Shown here: positions 51,766 to 56,750 of the stretch, piece after piece
Layout: every line of letters starts with the position of its first letter
Position numbering within the stretch: the first letter of the stretch is position 1
DNA from: an uncultured Lachnospiraceae bacterium
GTDB taxonomy: Bacteria; Bacillota; Clostridia; Lachnospirales; Lachnospiraceae
Assembly: GCA_947630485.1 (NCBI GenBank)
Contig: CANRHU010000012.1
Location: 1-56,750, forward strand
Direction of reading: 5' to 3'
Length of the DNA stretch: 56,750 nt
Made by a program: the position numbers and the translations under genes
The notes under the pieces: generated by a model
Database searches by the model: none
What the model was told of the DNA's origin: nothing
Seen by the model: the letters and a program-made list of their open reading frames with translations, nothing else

Positions 51766-53457
51766 ATGTCTCTTAAGAAAAAACCGCTCCCAATCGGGAC
51801 AGAATTTTTTGATGAGTTAAGGGAAAAAGAGTGTTATTATGTGGATAAGACCGGGCTGATCGCGGAACTTCTGCGCAGTCAGGCTAAGGTGACGCTGTTC
51901 ACGCGTCCACGCCGGTTTGGAAAGACGCTGGCGATGACGACGTTAAAATGCTTCTTTGAGATCGGAGCGGATCTATCGCTCTTTGAAGGATTGGCGATTT
52001 CTCGGGAGAGGGAGCTGTGCGAGCTGCACATGGGGAAGTACCCGGTGGTGTTTGTGTCGCTGAAAAGTGTGGACGCGGCCAATTTCACCAGGGCCAGGGA
52101 GCAGATGGGAAGCGTGATCGCGGAAGCGGCTGACCGATTGGATTTCCTGAAGTCCAGTGAGCGGCTTAATGATGAGGACAAGGACAGTTTCCGCGCACTG
52201 CGGCATTACAGCATGTCGGAACAGGCGATGACGGACGGTCTGCGGACGCTTTGCCGTCTTTTAGAGAAACACTACGGCCGCAAGACGGTTTTGCTGATCG
52301 ACGAGTACGACGTGCCGCTGCAGAAGGCGTTCTACGCCGGGTATTACGACGAGATGGTGCAGCTGATCCGCAATATGTTCGCGCAGGCGCTGAAGACCAA
52401 TGACAGCCTGGAGCGGGCGGTGCTGACTGGATGCCTGCGGATCTCGAAGGAGAGTATCTTCACGGGGATGAATAACCTGCGTGTACTGACGATCGCAGAT
52501 CCGCGGTTCAGCAGTTATTTCGGATTTACCGACTGCGAGGTCAGACAGTTTCTGGAATACTATGGTCTGTCGGACGCATGGGACGTGGTTCGTGAGTGGT
52601 ACGATGGGTACCGGTTCGGGGATCAGGAGATCTACTGCCCGTGGGACGTCATCAACTATATGGATCTGCTCCAGGCGGATCCGCAGGCCCCGCCGCAGAA
52701 TTTCTGGGCCAATTCCAGCAGCAACGACGCGGTGCGGGAGTTTGTGCGGCGGATGGACGCCGGTTCGGCGCGTCGGGAGCTTCAGGTGCTGGCAGACGGC
52801 GGTATGGTGAAGAAACGGATCCACCAGGAGCTGACGTACCGGGAGATGTATACGACGGTGGAGAACCTGTGGAGCCTGCTCTACATGACCGGATACCTGA
52901 CGAGCGCCGGGAAACCGGATGAGGACGGGATACCGCTGACCATCCCGAACCGCGAGATCCGCGCAATCTTCGCGGACCAGATCATGGAGCTGTTCCGGGA
53001 GAAGACGAGGAACGACGGGGAATCGCTGAAGCAGCTGTGCGGCGCGTTCGCAGCCGGCGATGCGGCCGGGGTGGAGAAGGCATTCAATGGCTACCTGCGG
53101 CGTGCGATCAGTATCCGGGACACGTCGGTAAGGAAGGCCCGGAAGGAGAACTTCTACCACGGGATCCTGATGGGACTTCTGGCGTACAAGGCGGACTGGA
53201 TCGTGACCAGTAACCGTGAGAGCGGCGACGGCTACAGCGACATCCTTGTGGAAGCTGAGGACGGCAGTCTGGGGATCGTCATTGAGGTGAAATATGCTGA
53301 GGACGGCGACCTGGAGTCTGCGGCGCAGGCGGCGCTTGCGCAGATCGAAACGAGGCACTATGATGAGGTGTTTGCAGACGAAGGCATTGAGAATGTGCTG
53401 AAATACGGGATTGCCTGCTACAAGAAGCGGTGCCGGGTGGAGCTGGCGGATGGATAA
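51766..53457 (+). CDS. AAA-ATPase-like / PD-(D/E)XK nuclease-like protein
   Basis: A 563-residue member of the large Clostridia/Bacteroides family with an N-terminal AAA-ATPase-like domain and a C-terminal PD-(D/E)XK-like domain. The opening LPIGTEFFDELREKECYYVD, Walker-type TRPRRFGKTLAM (about residues 44-55), LLIDEYDVPLQKA (Walker B) and LTGCLRISKESIF are diagnostic. The nuclease-like end has GDGYSDILVE and GIVIEVKYAEDGDL (the D...E-x-K core). The family is abundant but its function is unproven; mobile-element or defence roles are suggested. The C-terminal half is markedly G+C-richer than neighbouring genes. ATG 51766 follows GGAGG; the open frame from 51715 is less likely. Confidence 0.88.
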   Translation: MSLKKKPLPIGTEFFDELREKECYYVDKTGLIAELLRSQAKVTLFTRPRRFGKTLAMTTLKCFFEIGADLSLFEGLAISRERELCELHMGKYPVVFVSLKSVDAANFTRAREQMGSVIAEAADRLDFLKSSERLNDEDKDSFRALRHYSMSEQAMTDGLRTLCRLLEKHYGRKTVLLIDEYDVPLQKAFYAGYYDEMVQLIRNMFAQALKTNDSLERAVLTGCLRISKESIFTGMNNLRVLTIADPRFSSYFGFTDCEVRQFLEYYGLSDAWDVVREWYDGYRFGDQEIYCPWDVINYMDLLQADPQAPPQNFWANSSSNDAVREFVRRMDAGSARRELQVLADGGMVKKRIHQELTYREMYTTVENLWSLLYMTGYLTSAGKPDEDGIPLTIPNREIRAIFADQIMELFREKTRNDGESLKQLCGAFAAGDAAGVEKAFNGYLRRAISIRDTSVRKARKENFYHGILMGLLAYKADWIVTSNRESGDGYSDILVEAEDGSLGIVIEVKYAEDGDLESAAQAALAQIETRHYDEVFADEGIENVLKYGIACYKKRCRVELADG

Positions 53458-53535
53458 TGCTGCTGGCATGAAGGCGATATACAGGGCAATGGGCGGCCTA
53501 AGAGACTAGTAGAGACGTCTGCGGCCATTGCAATT

Positions 53536-53578
53536 AAAAAAGCCAGTAGGGTTTACACATTCTCCCACTGGCTTTTTT
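53536..53578. terminator. Bidirectional intrinsic terminator
   Basis: AAAAAAGCCAGT-A-GGG (from 53535) pairs with CCCACTGGCTTTTTT (to 53578) with one bulged base and a loop of about 12 nt. The A-run on one side and T-run on the other let it stop the + strand ATPase gene and the convergent - strand gene at 53662. Confidence 0.85.
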
Positions 53579-53661
53579 AATGTTAAGCGTTGACTTTCAC
53601 GTTGTTGAATGGATTCACTTCGATAACTTCTAGCCTATGATAAAGGGCCTTTCCTGAGACA

Positions 53662-53991
53662 TCAGATATCTTTGACTGTCTGGAGATATTTCGTATGATC
53701 TTTTTTCCTTACGACAAAGCAATCTGTGCCGTAAAATTCCAAGATCTTTTTCATCCGCACTGTGTTCATTGCTGCCCGATAGCTCAGCACTGGAATATCC
53801 GGAATGGGGCTTTCGAGGCGTTCCTTCTCACACTCTGCGTCTTCATATAGGTTTGTGAATTGGCGTGAAGGCAGACCATCGGTCAGAAATTCCATGTAAT
53901 TACCCATGTCCCTGACAGTATAGGATATCTTATCACGCTCCAAGGCCCACGACATGTATGGGGCCAACTCTTTGCTGACACGTCTTAACAT
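53662..53991 (-). CDS. Hypothetical 109-residue protein, paralog of 55718-56053
   Basis: A small soluble protein of unknown function, clearly paralogous to the gene at 55718: both start MLR-VS-EL-PY, both contain PDIPVLSYRAA and end in FYGTDCFVV plus a Lys/Tyr tail. The ATG at 53991 is preceded (on its strand) by AGGAGG 7 nt away, so it is expressed. No membrane helix or known motif. It is convergent with the ATPase gene and shares its terminator. Confidence 0.72.
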   Translation of the reverse strand: MLRRVSKELAPYMSWALERDKISYTVRDMGNYMEFLTDGLPSRQFTNLYEDAECEKERLESPIPDIPVLSYRAAMNTVRMKKILEFYGTDCFVVRKKDHTKYLQTVKDI

Positions 53992-54397
53992 TATGCAACC
54001 TCCTATGTCTTATATTATTTATATAATTATTATGGCTACGGGAGAGGGGGAGAATCTGGATAAATTTATATTGCATTCCTAAACACAGAAGCAACTGACC
54101 TGTTTTGAACAACATGTAAGAAACGTGCGCCAGTATGATGCACTCATCGGTTTATGCTCCTGCCAAACAGTCAGTTTCAACCCGATAAAAAAGGCCGGGG
54201 CAAGGAAACGGTTACGAAAGCGCATGTTACAAAAAACTACCGGTATAACACATACTATAAAAGGATTCCGCCAGGCGAACAGGCTTATCAGCCAGAGAGG
54301 AGGGGAGTGGGTATGTGGAATATGGTCGCCGGTAAGTCCGATTTAAAAACTACAAAAATAAAAATAGGGGCAATGAATACCCCGGAAAGGAAATGTT
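53992..54397. other. 406-bp gap, nothing convincing
   Basis: Short overlapping open frames (54125-54405) have no family resemblance and poor ribosome sites, so I leave them out. The A+T-rich stretch at about 54005-54040 may hold the promoter of the - strand gene at 53662, but no sharp -35/-10 pair is visible. Confidence 0.4.
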
Positions 54398-54730
54398 ATG
54401 ATTAAATTTATAGGTATTAGTGGCCGGGAATGGCAAATCAAAACAGCAACCGCTCAAGGCTATACATTTGTGAGGCACGAAGATTTAAAAGCGATAGCTG
54501 ACAAGGAAGGAGTGGAGGTCGAGCTTGATAATCTGGGCGAGGACGGCACAAACGCCTACGCTATGTGCTGGACCAACATTGGTATGCATTTTGGTATGGT
54601 ATCAGCACCGTCAATGCCGCAGGCTTTTAGGCAGGCTTATGACGAGGCTATAATTGACCTTTATGGGCTGAATGCAAAATCCTATGACGAGTATTTAATC
54701 TGGCGTACAGCGGAAGCGAAAAAGGCTTAG
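54398..54730 (+). CDS. Hypothetical 110-residue protein
   Basis: An unrecognised small soluble protein with a good ribosome site (GGAAAGGAAATGTT before the ATG). It is acidic in the middle (DKEGVEVELDNLGEDG) and contains FGMVSAPSMPQAFRQAYDEA. It is followed at once by a strong hairpin, suggesting a single-gene unit. Confidence 0.6.
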   Translation: MIKFIGISGREWQIKTATAQGYTFVRHEDLKAIADKEGVEVELDNLGEDGTNAYAMCWTNIGMHFGMVSAPSMPQAFRQAYDEAIIDLYGLNAKSYDEYLIWRTAEAKKA

Positions 54731-54739
54731 ATGTCTGGA

Positions 54740-54770
54740 ATACGGGCCCACAATCACTGTGGGCCCGTAT
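54740..54770. terminator. Strong hairpin after 110-aa gene
   Basis: ATACGGGCCCACA (54740-54752) pairs perfectly with 54758-54770 around a 5-nt loop, 10 nt past the stop codon. No T-run follows (ATGCCCC), so it could be a weak terminator or an RNA stability element. Confidence 0.5.
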
Positions 54771-55110
54771 ATGCCCCATCAAGATCATGTGCGGTGGTAT
54801 TATTGGAATGTGTAAAACTAGATACCCGCGAAAAGGAACAATTACTGGAGTTAACTGATATCCAGCGGACCGGAGGGAAAGAGACACCATTTTGGCTCAT
54901 TTAAAGGGACAGCCATGTAAATATCGGGAGATCGGTTTAGACGGCGTATATGATATAGGAGCTGTACACCGGGGTGGAAATCCCGGGTATCAATGGATAT
55001 ACGGCCATACGGGAATATCAGAATAACGCGATGAAAAAGGATCTCGCTATGAGGAGGAAACGGATCATTTTGCGACTCTCCCAGATGTTGTTCCGGAACA
55101 CTCTCACATT
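54771..55110 (+). other. 340-bp gap, possible decayed coding sequence
   Basis: Two stretches read as protein-like but carry stops: about 54815-54903 (ending PFWLI then TAA) and about 54906-55025 (GLDGVYDIGAVHRGGNPGY region ending at TAA). Neither has a start with a ribosome site or a family match. It may be the remnant of one or more decayed genes. Confidence 0.3.
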
Positions 55111-55145
55111 AAAGAAAAAAGCCAGGGATCCTCGCCCTGGCCTTT
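55111..55145 (-). terminator. Intrinsic terminator of the 55151-55675 gene
   Basis: GCCAGGG (55121-55127) pairs with CCCTGGC (55135-55141) around a 7-nt loop. Read on the - strand it is followed by six T residues, 10 nt beyond the stop codon of the - strand gene. Confidence 0.85.
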
Positions 55146-55150
55146 TGCCA

Positions 55151-55675
55151 TTATGCATGAGCAGTTTTTGTTGTTCTAACAGGATAAACATTGATGAGTC
55201 TGAATAACGGCTGTCCGTATTTGGTCAAGATTACAATGAACCCGTCTGAGTCTTCCACATTCCCACGATTAAACGTCGAACACGTGATGCCTGCCACCTC
55301 CGCAGGATATTCCGGGCAAAACAGCGTCAGTGTTGTTGCTGTTCCATTCTGTACCCAGTCCAGGATCTCGTCGGCGTGCGCCTGTAACGCCTCGGATATC
55401 ATCTCTGCAGTATCTTCACCGTCGGTTGAATCCAGAAATGATGCGGCGAAGGTGACCTTCTTGCAGTCCTCGCCGTATGTTCCGAGCCTTTCCCGCAGCC
55501 CGGACCATGTCTTATTCAGGTGTCGTTCAACGCAGTCGGCAAATACCCACCTTCTAATGTTTCTGTCAATGTGTTCTTCGATCATTTCGCTTGTAATCAT
55601 TTGCTTCTGCTGCCAATGTGGCAGTACCTCCTTTTCTTTTGTTTTTTCAGTGGTGTTCTGGAACCCACCGCACAC
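55151..55675 (-). CDS. Hypothetical 174-residue protein
   Basis: An unrecognised soluble protein. It contains HIDRNIRRWVFADCVERHLN, a Thr/Leu-rich strand (GTATTLTLFCPEYP) and a C-terminal GFIVILTKYGQPLFRLINVY, and is probably alpha/beta. The start is uncertain: GTG 55675 gives the length stated, while ATG 55600 would give 149 residues. A strong AAGGAGG lies 24 nt before the latter. It lies between the small paralogs and has its own terminator. Confidence 0.6.
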   Translation of the reverse strand: MCGGFQNTTEKTKEKEVLPHWQQKQMITSEMIEEHIDRNIRRWVFADCVERHLNKTWSGLRERLGTYGEDCKKVTFAASFLDSTDGEDTAEMISEALQAHADEILDWVQNGTATTLTLFCPEYPAEVAGITCSTFNRGNVEDSDGFIVILTKYGQPLFRLINVYPVRTTKTAHA

Positions 55676-55717
55676 CTCATTTTTTTGTGATAAAGTCAGT
55701 TTGACATTACCGTAAAA

Positions 55718-56053
55718 TCAGATCGCCATGATTTTGTGAAAGTATTTTTTTTGATCTGTCCCTAGGACGACAAAGCAGTCCGTGCCGTAAAAAGTCAATA
55801 GTGCCCGCATCCGCACGGGATTTCGGGCAGCACGATATGACAAAACTGGAATGTCCGGCGTCGGGCTGGCACGGCGCTCCTTTTCACATACGGCATCTTC
55901 CATGATATTCCTGAACCGTCGGCTTGATATATCCATCTGGAATTCCGTATATTGTCCGATCCCGTGGATGTCTTTGAACGTATAAGGAATTCCATCACGC
56001 TCCAATACCCAGGCCACATACGGGCTCAGTTCCCTGCTCACAGTTCTCAGCAT
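55718..56053 (-). CDS. Hypothetical 111-residue protein, paralog of 53662-53991
   Basis: Paralog of the gene at 53662, sharing the MLR-VS-EL-PY start, CEKER-SPTPDIPVLSYRAA and FYGTDCFVV. The ATG has AAGGAGG upstream on its strand. The two copies are about 1.7 kb apart in the same orientation with a different gene between them, pointing to duplication followed by divergence. Function unknown. Confidence 0.72.
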   Translation of the reverse strand: MLRTVSRELSPYVAWVLERDGIPYTFKDIHGIGQYTEFQMDISSRRFRNIMEDAVCEKERRASPTPDIPVLSYRAARNPVRMRALLTFYGTDCFVVLGTDQKKYFHKIMAI

Positions 56054-56554
56054 TTTAAAAAACCTCCTTGTTCCTTGTGTTGTTTTTAGTTACATCAAAA
56101 GTATGAAAATGCGGACGGTCTATGACCACCCCGAAAATCTATTTTTGCGTTGAAAATCTTATTTTTGGCATTATAATTTTAACTTTTTGTGTTTGCGTAT
56201 CCGCCTTATTCTTCGGTGCGCTTTATTGTTGTCTGTATAATCGGTGATTATAATACCAGTTCCTCAGACGATTACTATTTTACCCTGTTGATATAAATAG
56301 TTCGATGCTATTTTCTCGCCCCTGACAGAACATGATGTACAGTACATATGCAAATACTATGGGAAGCTGGTATTAGATTCTATAGGGACTTAATTTGACA
56401 AGTTCAGCTTCAAAGGCCATATGACAACTGCGCCTTGTGTCTGTACGTAAGAGCCAGTGTCACGTGGTTTTATCCGTAGGCGCTCTATCATACATGACGC
56501 TGCATCCGGTGTTATAGACTTATTAATGATGAGAGTGTCGGTGTGTATCCATGA
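56054..56554. other. 501-bp gap upstream of small protein gene
   Basis: A+T-rich, with no supported gene; the 66-codon - strand frame at 56390-56590 crosses into the direct repeat and has no ribosome site. It probably contains the promoter of the - strand gene at 55718, but I cannot fix it. Confidence 0.4.
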
Positions 56555-56750
56555 GGTATAGGAACCTGCCGGGGTCGTCCAGAAAGCCAAGGCTATCAGG
56601 GCCGCTACCTGTTGGAGGGGTTTTGTCCTTTTTGTCCGGGGGTATGTAGTGTTGAAGCGTGCGTATCCGTGAGGGTATAGGAACCTGCCGGGGTCGTCCA
56701 GAAAGCCAAGGCTATCAGGGCCGCTACCTGTTGGAGGGGTTTTGTCCTTT
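56555..56750. repeat. Direct repeat, 119-bp period, at window edge
   Basis: A 77-bp sequence at 56555-56631 (beginning GGTATAGGAACC, ending TTTTGTCCTTT) recurs at 56674-56750, where the window ends. The stretch just before each copy is also similar (GTATCC then TGAGG). The 42-bp part between them (56632-56673) is TTGTCCGGGGGTATG... and seems to complete a 119-bp unit. Internal palindromic pieces (CAAGGCTATCAGGGCC, ACCTGTTGGAGGGG) suggest RNA structure. It is not a CRISPR: the repeat is too long and the unit is continuous. More copies may follow beyond the window. Confidence 0.85.

Noticed and set aside
52261..53469. 402-codon open frame on the - strand
   Set aside because: It is the antisense of the G+C-rich AAA-ATPase/nuclease gene, which has clear family motifs; the antisense frame has none.
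54125..54405. Two overlapping short + strand frames
   Set aside because: No family resemblance, weak starts and low-complexity translation.
56390..56590. 66-codon - strand frame
   Set aside because: It overlaps the direct repeat, has no ribosome site and no recognisable sequence.
56555..56750. CRISPR array
   Set aside because: The repeat core is 77 bp with a 119-bp period and only two copies are visible; CRISPR repeats are about 25-40 bp with unique spacers.

Overview
The window reads as chromosomal DNA of an anaerobic Firmicute, most likely a Lachnospiraceae-type Clostridia. The basis is protein style (LoaP-type NusG paralogs, YfhO, DUF4422, LicD, split transketolase), strong AGGAGG-type ribosome binding sites, and short gaps or overlaps between genes. 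Almost everything from about 2.15 to 45.7 kb lies on the + strand and looks like one very long cell-surface polysaccharide locus followed by accessory genes.

Region 1 (1-3.9 kb) is a control head. A tyrosine recombinase gene on the - strand is bracketed by a 25-bp exact inverted repeat (53-77 and 1756-1780). Inside the bracket, next to the right repeat, is a near-consensus promoter (TTGACA, 17 nt, TAAAAT) pointing out towards the locus. This is the architecture of a phase-variable invertible promoter, shown here in the ON orientation. Downstream come a structured leader and two tandem NusG-like (LoaP-type) antitermination factors. The second lacks a KOW domain, and a 27-bp inverted repeat lies between them.

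Region 2 (3.9-15.8 kb) holds a GT4 glycosyltransferase, a DUF4422 protein, LicD, a TagGH/Wzm-Wzt-like ABC exporter, an unusual SDR-LicD fusion, an IspD/TarI-like cytidylyltransferase, an SDR, a YfhO membrane protein and a pair of small ArnE/ArnF-like transporters.

Region 3 (15.8-33.2 kb) is visibly more A+T-rich and looks like an inserted metabolic cassette. It has two acyl carrier proteins, a malonyltransferase (FabD), one KAS III, two ketoreductases, an AMP-forming ligase, a carboxyltransferase, a split transketolase, an MBL hydrolase, LuxE and LuxC, and a type II thioesterase. With them are a polyprenyl-phosphate glycosyltransferase, a GT-C-like membrane protein and a GNAT acyltransferase. 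It appears able to build a short, probably beta-hydroxylated or alpha-hydroxyketone-type acyl group and attach it to a sugar.

Region 4 (33.2-45.7 kb) carries an L-lactate/malate dehydrogenase-like enzyme and a deoxysugar set: WecE-like 4-aminotransferase, 3-ketoreductase, NDP-hexose 2,3-dehydratase and a GT1-like glycosyltransferase. This predicts a 4-amino-2,4,6-trideoxyhexose that could be N-acylated by the Region 3 cassette. Then come a Wzz-like chain-length protein, the polyprenyl glycosylphosphotransferase and three proteins I do not recognise, two of them large membrane proteins.

Region 5 (45.9-56.75 kb) is an accessory/defence patch. It contains an endonuclease/exonuclease/phosphatase-family protein, a gene broken by an in-frame amber codon, a catalytic-domain-less integrase-like protein, a probable Kiwa pair (KwaA-like membrane protein plus DUF4868/KwaB-like protein), an unknown 363-aa protein, an HTH protein, an AAA-ATPase/PD-(D/E)XK protein, several small orphan proteins including two paralogs, and a 119-bp-period direct repeat at the window edge.
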